From: Chondrus crispus
Taxonomy: Eukaryota > Rhodophyta > Florideophyceae > Gigartinales > Gigartinaceae
Direction: 5' to 3'
NCBI RefSeq assembly: GCF_000350225.1
Contig: NW_005179306.1
Span: 1 to 64,000, forward strand
DNA length: 64,000 nucleotides
The translations under genes and the position numbers were made by a program. Shown here in pieces: positions 1 to 9,532 of the stretch (position 1 is its first letter; the number at the start of each line of letters is the position of its first letter). The notes beneath the pieces were generated by a model, which worked only from the letters and a program-made list of their open reading frames with translations, ran no database searches and had not been told where the DNA came from.

Positions 1-142
1 GTGTCTGGAAAGAGGGCTCCTGTATGACTCGGGCTTTGGGAAACGCTTTCTTGCGCGAGGCTTTCTGGTGTCGCGGGTGTGTCGGGTCGCAGCACTAGGT
101 GTCGGAGTGCTGCGGGCGCCGGACAGCTTTGGAGATGTGGTG

Positions 143-844
143 TCAACAGGCGTTGGGGTGGTATGCCGTGAGGTGTCGTGTGATGTGCCGGGGTGCACGT
201 TGTCTCGGTGTGCGGTTGTATTCGGGGTGTGCTGGTGTTGCTGTTTGCCAAGGATTGTTTGGTTGGATAGCGAGACGATAGTTGTCGCTCCTGTTGTACT
301 TGTGCACGAAGTCTTTGATGCTCTTCGGTTGGAGGGAGAGCAGCTGGAGGCCTATGTCTGCTGTGTTGGGGTTCTTTTTCAGGCCGTCTAACATGTAGTC
401 CACTGTGGTGGATGGGTTGGCTATGTCGGGGAACTGGGCGGCGATCATTTGTGCTCGGATAGTTTCGTGGCGTTTGACGTATTCGTGTACAGTCCGACCT
501 TCCTCGATTTGACATTGCTCGGCCAGTTGCTTGAGATAAATGTGGTCGCTGGCATTTGTGGTGTCGAGGTGAACTGTGAGCTTTTGCAGGATGTCGTACT
601 GGGTGGATTGCTCGTCGGGCATTAGCAACAGATTGAAGATGTCTGCGGGGATAGTCGCTATCATCATGCCGATAAGCGTGTGTTTCGCTATCCTGTGCGT
701 GTGTAGGTCTGGATCATTGTCGGGGGTGGCCGGGTTGCCTTCGAGGTGATCTATGGCGTCGTGTTTGTATGCGGCGGATCGGAGCGCGATGAGCCAGGGA
801 CCGTAATTCGACGGTTCGAGTTTGGGGATGTCACGGCGTTCCAT
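143..844 (-). mobile_element. Ty1/copia gag fossil, minus strand
   Basis: An open stretch on the minus strand looks like the gag polyprotein of a Ty1/copia retrotransposon (UBN2/gag-polypeptide type). Seen: an N-terminal start followed by the typical 'L.P.NY..W' opening (KLEPSNYGPWLIALRS), helical sequence with a DIHLK-like stretch (ASDHIYLKQLAEQCQ), and the spaced 'V.EYV.RHE.I..QM' pattern. In the family this protein forms the capsid of the cytoplasmic particle. Protease and pol would lie off the left edge of the window, so the element can only be judged in part. The leader and 5' LTR should lie to the right (about 845-1,100), but no clear LTR edge was seen there. Family call is firm; intactness is unknown. 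Confidence 0.75.
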
Positions 845-2480
845 GATTGTGGGATTGGTGTGGTCGTGTGGGTGTTGCGGTGGGATGTAGAGGAGGTCTG
901 CGAGAGGCAGTGTGGGGCAAAATGATGTTGTGTTGTGTTGAGCGTTTCCGTTCCGGCTTGTGTTTGCACTGGGGGTTGGCTGTGGCGGGTGCGTGCAGGT
1001 CTTCGGTGCGGGGGGTGAGCGCGATCCAGTTGGTTATTCGATGTTCGGTGTGTTGAGCAGTGAAGCGAAGAGGGCCATAACCTGATGTTTCGTAATCCTC
1101 ATGGTTCTGTCTTTACTTGTCGTCGCCGTCTCGTGGGTCTAAGTACCGCGTGTGACAGACTGTAATGCGGACAGTCTGTTCTTGCGGTCCGTCAGATCCA
1201 TAAAGTATATGGATCCTTAAAATATTTCACAAACAAGGCTTTTACTGGGCCACGGCGTATTGTAGCGACAATGTTGACCAGCTAGTACAAAAGCCCCTGC
1301 ATCATCTCCGTTTATGACTGCCTTCGTGCACAGAACACTGCACAGTGCGAGCGATGGGAGTCTTAGCATAGGTTGGAAGTGTTCGATTTATGATGTTGAA
1401 GATGCATCTGAATCAGCTCACTGTCAGAAACGAGGTCGAATTGTGAAAGAACCTATCTGAGCAGGCATTATATGCTCAATCTGTACCCAAAGGAAGCCCT
1501 CGATATGCCCTTAAGGATCCATATATGGAACCATACGGCATTTGGGCGATTTTCTGCAAAAGCCCTACTGGGGCTATGGATCCTAGTAGGAACCATAGAA
1601 ACACTTGGGATATACTGTACAGGGGGGTCTCCTTAATAGTTTGCTTTACAATAGTGCACATGGCCAAAAGTGCACCTCTTTCAGCGATGTCACCATTCTT
1701 ACCACGTGTACACCTGTGCACGTAGAGCCATGCTGATGTAGATGCACATGGCTGCGCTGCGGATGACGACCACGACCGCATGAATGCTTTAGAGGCACTG
1801 CGCCGTGCCAAACGAGCACTGTTTGATGCCTATCACCAACAAGGGCGCAAGAATCGAGATCAAACGAATTTTAACGATCACTACAGTAACGTTGCCGTAA
1901 AATAACGCGTTGCTTTTTTCATTTTCCCACAAACTCGCTGCACGTAAAGTCAACCCGAGTTTGAAAAATCCCATCACGAGTTTTGCAGATTGACCTTCAG
2001 CAAGGTACTTGTTCCTGCCCGCAACAAACGCAAGTCTGGTACATCGTTGTGCCGTCCGACGGATCCCGTGCACCTGGGCGAATACTCGATGAAGCGAATA
2101 TTGTAGCGCGCCACAAGGATAGAAAAGTTGTCAGTCTAAAGGGCGATGTGTTTCGTCTTCTTGACAGGCTGAGGGGGCCGTTTGGAGAGGACCGCTCTTT
2201 AGAGGCTTCTTCCTGTCTCTGTTCTACGATTGCTTTGGCGGCATATGTGGCAGATCTTGTGCTGCTTTGATCCGTTGATGGACTCTGGGTAGGTGAAGTG
2301 ATAGGGGCGTCTATGACGCAAACCGATACGACCCGTGCAGTACTGTATGAGACTCGTTTGTGCTGATGAGAGAGCGGAAACTTCACTTCGTTTTTCTTCA
2401 AGGTGGGTCGGTCCCGTACGTGTGTAATCTGGCGGATGTGAAACTCGTGGAAAACTCACATGCCCCGAGTTTTCGGTATG
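845..2480. other. No recognisable gene (about 1.6 kb)
   Basis: Several short open frames occur here on both strands, but none shows a domain I recognise and none is longer than about 135 codons. The first 250 bases are GC-rich and probably include the untranslated leader of the copia gag to the left. The remainder is nearer 45-50% GC and has no clear repeat edges. It is likely decayed transposon or intergenic sequence. Confidence 0.5.
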
Positions 2481-2503
2481 TTGTGAGTTTTGCAAAACTC
2501 GTT

Positions 2504-2609
2504 GTCTGAAAATTTTGCAATCAGAAACGTTGTCCGTAAAAGTCAAGAAAGAAAACACTTGTTTTGGCTGCGAGTTTGTTCGGATTTTCTGATTGCAAAT
2601 TTTTCAGAC
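2504..2609. repeat. Inverted repeat, 24 bp arms
   Basis: The arms at 2,504-2,527 and 2,586-2,609 are reverse complements with a single mismatch over 24 bases. They enclose a 58-base spacer. Further short inverted motifs (copies of ACTCG/GAGTTTT) precede the left arm. The right arm runs directly into the conserved 'EAEY' part of a copia RNase H, so the repeat either joins to or was inserted at that coding fragment. It may be the remains of a small palindromic (MITE-like) element. Confidence 0.6.
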
Positions 2610-2963
2610 GAGGCCGAATACCTGGCCACCTCACGAGCCACGCAGCAAACACAATGGATCCGACGACTACTGGAAAATACCCAACAATGGGAAGCCAGGC
2701 CAACACCATTGATGATCGACAATCAAGCGGCGATAGGTGTTGTAGTGGTACGGACAAAACGTAGAAAATTCATAGACATGAAGCACCACCACATCCAGGA
2801 CCACATCCAGAAGGGCAACATAACCGTCCATCATACACCGACTGCCGACAACATCGCGGACCTCTTCACAAAAATCTCGGGACCACAACGACACAACCAC
2901 CCCATCAACAATCTCAACCTCACTCCAGCACAAAGACAATCGGCGAACCCCAGGACTGTCTGA
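2605..2963 (+). mobile_element. Ty1/copia RNase H remnant
   Basis: This is the C-terminal end of a copia-type pol. It shows the classic RNase H signature: SDEAEYLATSRATQQ near the start, then 'MIDNQAAIGVV', 'KRRKFIDMKHHHIQDHI', and 'ITVHHTPTADNIADLFTK' before the end. In the family this domain degrades the RNA of the RNA:DNA hybrid. Only this last part of pol is present. It starts at the inverted repeat described at 2,504-2,609, so it is a truncated fossil. It is followed by sequence that resembles an LTR. Confidence 0.88.
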
Positions 2964-3001
2964 CCGCACACAAACACACCTTCGCCAATGCACTTTATAC
3001 T

Positions 3002-3290
3002 TGTCTGACCGCACAGGACAGGCTGTAAATAGGGAGGCGTAGATATAGGTAGAGCCGAAGACGAGTAAATGATGAGGGCATCGGACCCCATGTTCGCGTC
3101 TGTATACACTTGTGTATGCGGGTGAAGCTGTCCAGGGAGTCGCGAGTGACATGCCGACACCTGGCATTCGACCGAGCGTGCACTGTCCTACATATCGCCG
3201 ACGGCCGGGTGAGAGTCTCGTGACTTCTCGGCTATGTCTATTTCTCTTTTGTGAAAGAGAAATTCCCCTCGACGCGAGGCGGTGACAGGT
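3002..3290 (+). repeat. Probable copia LTR remnant
   Basis: The segment begins TGTCTGACCGCACA and ends GGTGACA, so it has the TG...CA ends with a short inverted TGTC/GACA match. It lies just after the copia RNase H, where a 3' LTR is expected. The same 14 bases (TGTCTGACCGCACA) also occur at 2,957-2,970, which may mark a duplicated LTR edge. A perfect 9 bp stem with a 4-base loop (TTTCTCTTT/AAAGAGAAA) lies at 3,241-3,262. No second LTR is visible, so the boundaries are tentative. Confidence 0.4.
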
Positions 3291-3324
3291 TCTAGTAGAG
3301 TACACTCAGAAGACTCCGGGCAGC

Positions 3325-4002
3325 ATGACTGACAACGACATAGACGGCACGGCGGCGACCGCGCCGGTTGTCACACGCGCGCCAACCGCTGCGAACGACG
3401 CTGGAGCAGTGGCGCGTGCAGCCTGGGCGATCGCAAAGCCCGAGCGCCGCGACTACGCGACTGCTGTCACTGAACTGAATTCTGCGCGACTGGTTGGTGA
3501 GGGCGGCATCTTCGATCGGGGCCCACATGTACCCATAACGCATATGGGCTACTTCAAGCCCCCTCAAGATGCCATCCTCAACGAGCTCCGCTCCCGGGAC
3601 CGGCGATCGGCCAAGGAGTGGGAGTATTTGAATGCTGCTGGCGTCTGGACGGAGTTGGGGCTTACAGCCCTCGACGGCGCGAAGACGCATGGTGGGACTA
3701 TCGAAGATATGACAAGAAGACTCGTGCTCGCCGAGGATGCTATGAAGGCGGCACTGGAGGTTTTATCTATGCAGGCGCAATACTTTCGGGACATTGCGGA
3801 GCAAGGAGTTGAGATGGAGAGACAGATGTCCTTCCTTGTCGAGCAAGGGCATGACGCTGTATTCTCAGAGTCCTACCGTTCGGCCCGGGCTGCACTCACG
3901 TCCAAGATGGAAACCGAGGCCGCAAAAATGTTGGCTAAGGCCAGGCTCCAACGTGCCTCAAGCAAGAATGGCAGCTCCCCAGGGGCTGCCACGGAAGAGT
4001 GA
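3325..4002 (+). other. Possible gag of the DIRS-type element
   Basis: This open stretch of 225 codons lies just upstream of the RT region. It starts with an Ala/Thr-rich segment (residues 1-40) and then becomes mostly helical and charged, with a coiled-coil-like stretch near residues 130-175. It has no zinc knuckle. Position and size fit the first protein of DIRS elements, which is poorly conserved in sequence, so the assignment rests on context. Confidence 0.5.
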
Positions 4003-4189
4003 CGTGCCCGCCTTTTGGCAGAAAGGACAAAGTGGGAGTCGGGGGACTCCCACTTTGGAGAGGGTTAGCACTGCGCGCGGATGCATGGCGTACAGAGCTG
4101 GGGGCCAACGCGTACTACGCGCTGGTGGCACGCACCACATAGTATCTGGGGCGTGCCATTCGGTATGGGATCCTGGACCCTCCTGCTGT

Positions 4190-5100
4190 GCCATTTACAG
4201 AGGGTGCAGTGTTCCCCCAATCAGAGGAGCACAGGAGGTTCGGGAAAGAAGACTTGGAGGCTGGTTGCCGGAGCGAGATTTACGAGCGGCTGGATCCGGA
4301 TTATGTCGAGAGATGCGTGGAAGAGGGGAAGATGGTATCGTCCGCATTTACCGTTTGGCAGGACGAGAGAGCAGAGAGGAAGGGACGCTTTGTGGTCAAT
4401 TTTTTACAACACAGCAAGCACTGGCCCCGGGGCAGCGTGAAGATGGAGACTGTAACGGCCTTCGCGATGGAATTACAGAAGGAAGACATGATGATGATGT
4501 CGTGGGATGTGAAGAGTGGATATCGGCAGTTCTACTTGCATCCATCCATGCGCGATATGTTTATTTTCTCCTACGATGGTTCGTGCTACCGGTGTGTTGC
4601 CCTACCGTTCGAATGGGGAAGGTCGGTGCTGTGGTTTACAAAGATGCTTCGGCCGCTCGTGCGGCATTTGCGGGAGAGGTACCGCTACCGAGTGCTCCCG
4701 TATATCGACGACTTTCTGCTCTCGCCCTCGCCTGCAACGCAGTCCGCTACGAAGAAGGACTGTGCGCTTGCTCGGCGCCGTCTGGACGCACTATTTGCGC
4801 GGTTGGGCATAGTGCGGCACCCGTCGAAAGGTTTTTGGGAAGGAGCGCAGCGTTTAGACCATTTGGGCGTGCATGTGGACATCGTGTCTATGAAGATTTA
4901 CATTTCGGAGGCGAGGCGCTTGAAGGTTCTAAGATTGGCACAGGAGCTACTGATACTCGCTCAACGAAACCGTCGTTGGGTGTCGTTGGAACGGCTGCGG
5001 CACTTCTGTGGCGTCGCTGTCTTCTTTACGCTGGCATTGCCGCTCGCGCGCTTCTACACCCGCTCGCTTTACTTCGACATGGCGTTGGGGGAGCGCGAGG
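4190..5100 (+). other. DIRS-type reverse transcriptase region
   Basis: The region shows a reverse transcriptase of the DIRS kind. Seen: 'GRFVVNFLQHSKHW' (fingers), 'MMMSWDVKSGYRQFYLHP' (motif A with the catalytic Asp), 'LPFEWGRSVLWFTKML' (motif B-like), 'YRVLPYIDDFLLS' (motif C, catalytic D-D), and a downstream 'RLDHLGVHVDI' thumb segment followed by 'RLRHFCGVAVFF'. The family copies element RNA into DNA. The domain is part of a broken fossil element. Confidence 0.85.
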
Positions 5101-5192
5101 AGCCAAGGCCAAGTACGAAGGGGGTGTTGTTGCGAGCGAAGCGAGCCCCCCCGTAGTACGCCCTCAGCGACGTAGCGCGCAGCCGGGGGTCT

Positions 5193-5207
5193 GGGGGCGG
5201 AGCCCCC
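5193..5207. other. GC-rich hairpin inside the DIRS pol region
   Basis: GGGGGC-gga-GCCCCC forms a perfect 6 bp stem with a 3-base loop. It sits in a very GC-rich stretch (about 5,115-5,240) between the RT and RNase H parts. That stretch also carries GCGAGCGAAGCGAGC-type short repeats and looks different in composition from the flanking coding sequence, as if a small repeat had been added there. Confidence 0.5.
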
Positions 5208-6199
5208 GAAAGGGTTTCGGACACCGCTCTGGTCGGGGAGAAGAGGAAGAGACGTTGCCGGGGTCGCGTTCGCCTCTGTCGGCAGTCGCTGCGCGACCTG
5301 CGACATTGGCGTTCATTGGCGCGTGGAGAAGGCAGGAACCTCCACAGGCTGGACCGGCATGCAACGATTCACAGCGATGCCGCCGACGTGGGATATGGGG
5401 GGACGCTAGGCGACGACGAGGAGGCTGGGTAGCCGGGTTTGTGGGAGGGTCGCGGTTTCTGGACGGCCGAGGATCGGGCGACAAGTATAACGCTGAGCGA
5501 GCTAAGGGCTGTGAGGCTTCTATTGCAGCGGCACTTCGCCGACTACGTCTCCCAGCCGAGCGTGAGGCGGATACTGCTACACGAGGACAACCAAGCAGTC
5601 GTCTACGTGCTGAACGCCATGGTCTCAGCTTCAAAGCCGATGATGGCCGAGCTTCGTCGGCTGCAGAAGATGCTCGTGGTGCTGGGGGTGACAATAGAGG
5701 CGTGCTGGTTGCCCTCGGCCGTGAATCGCTACGCAGACGCCCTTTCCCGAACGTGGGACCCGGGAGACGCACGAGCTACGGACCGCTTGTTGCGGTCAAT
5801 ACAGCACGAATACCGCTTGGACGAGGTCGTCTTCAAAGTTCTCCCGGTTGGGGAAACGCTGGTGGCCAGGAAGAAGTACGCTCTGACGCAGATGGGGGAG
5901 TATTGGGGGGATGGGCTTGCGCGTCTTTGGAATCCGCCCTTTGATTTCCTTCCGCTCGTGGTGAGGAAGATTCAGGCCGACGGCGGAAAGGGGGTGCTGA
6001 TAGCCCTACACTGGCCAGCGCAAGCATGGTACGCGCGCTTGCGCGGGCTGGCAGAGGAGCTCATCGTGCTTCGCCCTTCCGACCACGGCCCCCCGTTGCT
6101 TCAAAGCTCGCGCCCAGTGAACGCGGCATGGGAAGTAGTGTTGGCAAGGATAAGGTAGCGCAGCTGTGAACGGCGGGGATCCGGGATGCGGTGCTGGCA

Positions 6200-7170
6200 A
6201 GGACGGGGATGGGAGGGGAGACGGGGGTGCAGAGGTGGCGGCGGAGCTGCTGGTGTCGCATGGGTGGAAGGCGCGGACGTGGGCAAACAGGAGCAGTCAG
6301 ATTAAGAAGTGGTTGGTGATCTGTGATGAAGACGGTCGAGATCCGCTGCCTGCAAACGAAGGGGACGTGCTCGTTTTGCTGGGTTACATGTACCTGGAGG
6401 GTTGGGTAGGTCCAAGCTCGGTTCGCAATTATATCAGCGCTGTCTCCCGTTTCCATGAGACTCAAGGGCTACCCTCTCCGACGCGTTCCCCGCTAGTGTC
6501 TGCCATGGTTACTGCATACATGAACAAGACCGATGGCGACTGACCTGAAGCGCGAAAGCGAATCGGGATTAGTGCAGCAATCGCGATGCGTGTGGCAGAG
6601 TTTGGCTTGGGCACCGAAGTCGTTGAGGAAGTGGGCTCCTGCGCTATGGTCGTTTTCGCATTTATTTTTCAATGCAGGTCAATTTCCGTGGCACACGTGG
6701 CAGCAGAAGACATTGATGTCACGGATGCTAGCGTGGATGTGGCCCTGACGCATCGCAAAGGGAAGTCTTATCAACGCCCTCTGCGACTCTCCTACCGTCG
6801 CAATCCCGAATGGGATGCTCCCGGGCTGTTGATGCTCAGGCGGAAGATACAGCGACCGGCCAATGCTGGTTTCTTCAACCTCCGAGCTGGAACGCGCTTG
6901 GGGACTGCGAATTTGAACGCCGCCCTGTCAATGTCGCTGCTGCGTGTTGGCGCTGTTCCGCCAAAGGGGTTCTTTTATTCGTCACACAGCGCGCGAATCG
7001 GGGCGTCCAATGAGCTTTTAGGACTCGGATTCACAGACGCTTGGATCATGAATCGTTTGAACTGCGTATCTATGGAGATGCCACAGGTCTACTTTGATAG
7101 TAGTATTTCTGTCATCGCCGCGTCACGCCTTATCTTCGTGCATGTGCTGCCCCAAGGCCAAGCAGTCTAG
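6200..7170 (+). other. Tyrosine recombinase region of the DIRS-type element
   Basis: The N-terminal part resembles the SAM-like core-binding domain of tyrosine recombinases ('VLVLLGYMYLEGWVGPSSVRNYISAVSRFH'-like in spacing). The C-terminal part shows 'FFYSSHSARIGASNEL', which fits the H-x-x-R box, followed by a Tyr at 'QVYFDSS' that is a candidate nucleophile. In the family this enzyme integrates a circular DNA intermediate without target duplication. It is part of a fossil element. Confidence 0.7.
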
Positions 7171-7386
7171 CACGCCTCCATCTCCGCATCGCTCGCACAC
7201 TCGGCTCCGCTTTGCGCTCTGCGTCTGTATACACTTGAGTCGCAGCATCTTTCCATAACAAATCCCAACTCTCGCAACCCATCCAATTGTTCGGCGCATA
7301 CGTCGTCCTTGTCCTTGTTGTTCTGCTTCTGCAGGCAGGGACGATGACTCAGGCATAGATTCACTTCGCTCCAATGTCTCCATCCA

Positions 7387-7769
7387 CTACCGACATCTGC
7401 GGTCCCCGCACTGGCCGTTCAAGAGCACGGCTTGGACAGGCTTCTCTGAGGAGAATCTGAAGACTGCTACGTGGCTACCAAGGTGTCCGGGAGAAACAGT
7501 CATACTGTTACTCTCCGTCTCGATCCGAATGAACTCATTAATCCGATCTCCATTGCGATGCGAAAAGAAGAAAACCTCTCTGTATTCACCGGCCGCACCA
7601 ACCTTGACTTCATCTCCGATTTTCAGCTGGTCCATTCTGATCATCCTCCCATCGCGAAGCTCAACAACGGCATCAGAGGGTAAGCAGACAGGCCCACTAT
7701 CCTCTTCAGAAGGTACAGGTTCTATGTCATCCAGATCTGCTTCATATGTCGCGTCGTTCGCACCGCCGA
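7387..7769 (-). CDS. Hint (hedgehog/intein) domain protein, partial exon
   Basis: The minus-strand frame carries a clear start of a Hint autoprocessing domain. It shows 'CLPSDAVVELRDG' (block A, with Cys as the expected nucleophile, after an acidic linker), 'MDQLKIGDEVKV', 'FFFSHRNGD' and 'MTVSPGHL' (block B/TPxH-like). Hint domains cut the peptide bond before the Cys and, in hedgehog proteins, pass the N-terminal part to a lipid or another nucleophile. About 40 acidic residues precede the Cys. An upstream intron probably ends at the AG just before the GGACTCGG exon start (about 7,766), preceded by a TACTAAC box at about 7,820; alternatively an ATG at 7,782 starts the frame. After the block-B motif the resemblance fades and the frame ends at 7,387, so the C-terminal part of the domain is either in a further exon or lost. 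The DIRS fossil ends about 200 bases beyond it. Confidence 0.8.
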
Positions 7770-7811
7770 GTCCTGATATCATTGCAGTGGGTATTGAGTG
7801 TGTGCGATGTC

Positions 7812-7824
7812 AGGGTTAGTAAAA
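7812..7824 (-). promoter_or_regulatory. Candidate intron branch site (TACTAAC)
   Basis: On the minus strand the heptamer TACTAAC lies about 50 bases upstream of a TATCAG acceptor and the Hint-domain exon. This is the strict yeast-type branch-point consensus. Donor position was not resolved: GTACGC at about 7,938 and GTGAAG close by are candidates, but neither gives an obvious in-frame upstream exon. Confidence 0.45.
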
Positions 7825-8035
7825 TATGAATTTGTTTGAGTCGAAGACTGTAGATGGGTTGGTAGAGAACCATCACGGATGAAAGCATTTCTAGCAAGTG
7901 CCATGTGTGCCGGGCTGCGTGTTTCTCAGAGCGTACCTTCACAAATTATCGCTTTCTACAGGCGAAGGCGTGCTGCTGCCCTGAGCCTCTTCTGCATCGG
8001 ATCTAGGAGTTTACTCTGATAGAAGTGCGTCGCTA

Positions 8036-8500
8036 TCACCATCCTCCGTTGGAGTGGGTGGATTTTGACAAGCCACTGCCGCTGAAAAAGGGGTGGGAAT
8101 ATTTGAAGTAGTGGTAATGAGAGGATAATTCAATAAAATATAAAACAATACCGAACATAAGAACAAAGAGAACTTGGTCAGGTAGGCCCTCGTACCGCCA
8201 TCGCACCGAGCAGTTCTTCACGTGCTTCGACGCAAGGGTAACTTCATGCCTCATGCAAGAGAATGTTTCAATGATGCTTGGGCTTGAACTTGGGGCGCAG
8301 TGGCGGTCGTACAGGGTATGGCAGGCGAGCGAGACGGAGAGGGCGCTGTGGAGCAGGTCGGCCTCGAAGGAGGCGTGGAGATGAGCGTCGGAGGCGTGTT
8401 GCGGTAGGAAGTGGTGCTCGTCGGGGTCCGGAAGCGGCGGCAGGTGCGGGTGCGACTCAGCGCCCGTGACCAGGCCGTTGAACGGTAGGTGTTTTGAGAA
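8036..8500 (-). CDS. Unassigned open frame with one hydrophobic segment
   Basis: A continuous minus-strand frame of about 150 codons runs from roughly 8,500 down to 8,036. The first half is GC-rich, with a His/Pro/Asp-rich part (HPHLPPLPDPDEHHFLP) and then 'LHSALSVSLACHTLYDRHC'. The second half includes the hydrophobic stretch 'VLFVLMFGIVLYFIELSSH', which could be a membrane helix. An internal ATG lies at 8,254. I do not recognise the family. The change from GC-rich to AT-rich at about 8,250 suggests that only the first part is real coding sequence, followed by intron or intergenic DNA. Confidence 0.3.
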   Translation of the reverse strand, partial: FSKHLPFNGLVTGAESHPHLPPLPDPDEHHFLPQHASDAHLHASFEADLLHSALSVSLACHTLYDRHCAPSSSPSIIETFSCMRHEVTLASKHVKNCSVRWRYEGLPDQVLFVLMFGIVLYFIELSSHYHYFKYSHPFFSGSGLSKSTHSNGGW

Positions 8501-9002
8501 AGATCGCGTTTCGAAGCCTCAGCCAACTCGATATTTCTCATCCTCACCGTCCTTGACACCAACGAACCCACGAAACACCGGCCGAAATTTCTTTCTTTCT
8601 TTTCAAAAAATGGAATCCAAATTTACAATGGCAACCTGCGCTAATCGGAATCACGTCTCTACTGATGTAGTATCAACTCTCTGCACTCCTTTTGGGTCAT
8701 TTTCATCATATGTTGCAGACTTCTGCTTGCTTCTCCATTAAGAGGAGCCCTGCCTGTTGTAGTACCTCACCGGGTCAATCCTCCACCCTCCCCCTTTCCA
8801 CTCCACAAACACCGCCATCACACTCAACAATGGCTCTTTTTCTTCTGGAGTGCAAGTTCCCGCGCTGTCTTTACACCACCTCCGCCTCCTACTCCCTGTT
8901 CCACCTACTGCCAACACCTCATCGAACCATCAAGACAACGACGCATTTAGCAATGTCGAAGAGTCGTTGTACACCGCCCCCTTTAGACCCCAAGCATCAA
9001 TG

Positions 9003-9054
9003 CGTGCCGGTACCCCGCAGAGCCCGCTGGGCTCTGCGGAGGGCGACCGGCACG
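9003..9054. other. Long perfect-stem hairpin
   Basis: CGTGCCGGT at 9,003-9,011 pairs with ACCGGCACG at 9,046-9,054. Inside it CGCAGAGCCC pairs with GGGCTCTGCG. The two stems stack with small bulges into a roughly 50-base hairpin. It lies within the N-terminal frame of the Plavaka-like transposase and may be a regulatory fold, the scar of a small inserted palindrome, or part of the element's own terminal repeat. Confidence 0.6.
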
Positions 9055-9532
9055 AGGTTGTGCTCTCGGCGACAGAGGCACGGACAAACTTTCTGATACG
9101 GGCCTTCGCCGTCTCCTTCACAGTGCTGGAGCGCAAGGTCGATGCCTCCGCCATCAATGAAGTAATCTCCATACTCAAAGAACCCGCGTTCTCTATCTCG
9201 AAATTTGACACCTCTATATGCACCACAAACGACTGTCGTTCCCTTACGACCTCACTCGTTGATGAGCAGCTTGCTCACAACAGGTTCTCCACCGTGAACA
9301 TAACCGACGATGCAGGTACGTGCTCAGGTACTGTCTACCTTCGGGACCCCGTGGAGCTCCTTCGGAAGCAACTGTCATTGGCTGACACAAAAAATACTTT
9401 GTACTCTCCCGTAACGAAGAAGGACGCCGACGGCAACGAGGTATTCGCTCACCCTCTGGAAAAGCGCACTGCCCGTGTTGTGCACCAATTCGTCCGACAA
9501 GCCGTAATGGGATCCGTTCGCGACGAGATTGT

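Larger units (their letters stand above)
3325..7170 (+). mobile_element. DIRS-type tyrosine-recombinase retroelement fossil
   Basis: The order gag-like protein, reverse transcriptase, RNase H, tyrosine recombinase identifies a DIRS/Ngaro-class element. This class integrates with a tyrosine recombinase instead of a DDE integrase. Parts in order: a possible gag at 3,325-4,002; RT at about 4,190-5,100 with a 'PYIDDFLL' active-site box; RNase H at about 5,440-6,160 (LHEDNQAAVYVLN-like stretch and 'NRYADALSR'); and tyrosine recombinase at about 6,200-7,170 with an H-x-x-R box (SSHSARIGA). No DIRS-type terminal repeats were located. The coding region is broken, with several breaks, so the copy looks inactive. 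The 16 bases GCGTCTGTATACACTT occur on both sides (about 3,099 and 7,222) and might be linked to the element's ends. Confidence 0.82.

Noticed and set aside
1983-2270. 'CSC' motif as a SWIM zinc finger of a MULE transposase
   Set aside because: The downstream C-x-H part of SWIM is missing and nothing around it resembles a MULE.
5164-5772. 202-codon minus-strand frame opposite the DIRS RNase H
   Set aside because: Arg/Pro/Ser-rich shadow of a real coding frame on the other strand.
3794-5944. 716-codon plus-strand frame over the DIRS pol
   Set aside because: It is out of frame with the clear RT and RNase H motifs and is Arg/Gly/Ala rich; the long open frame is due to GC content.
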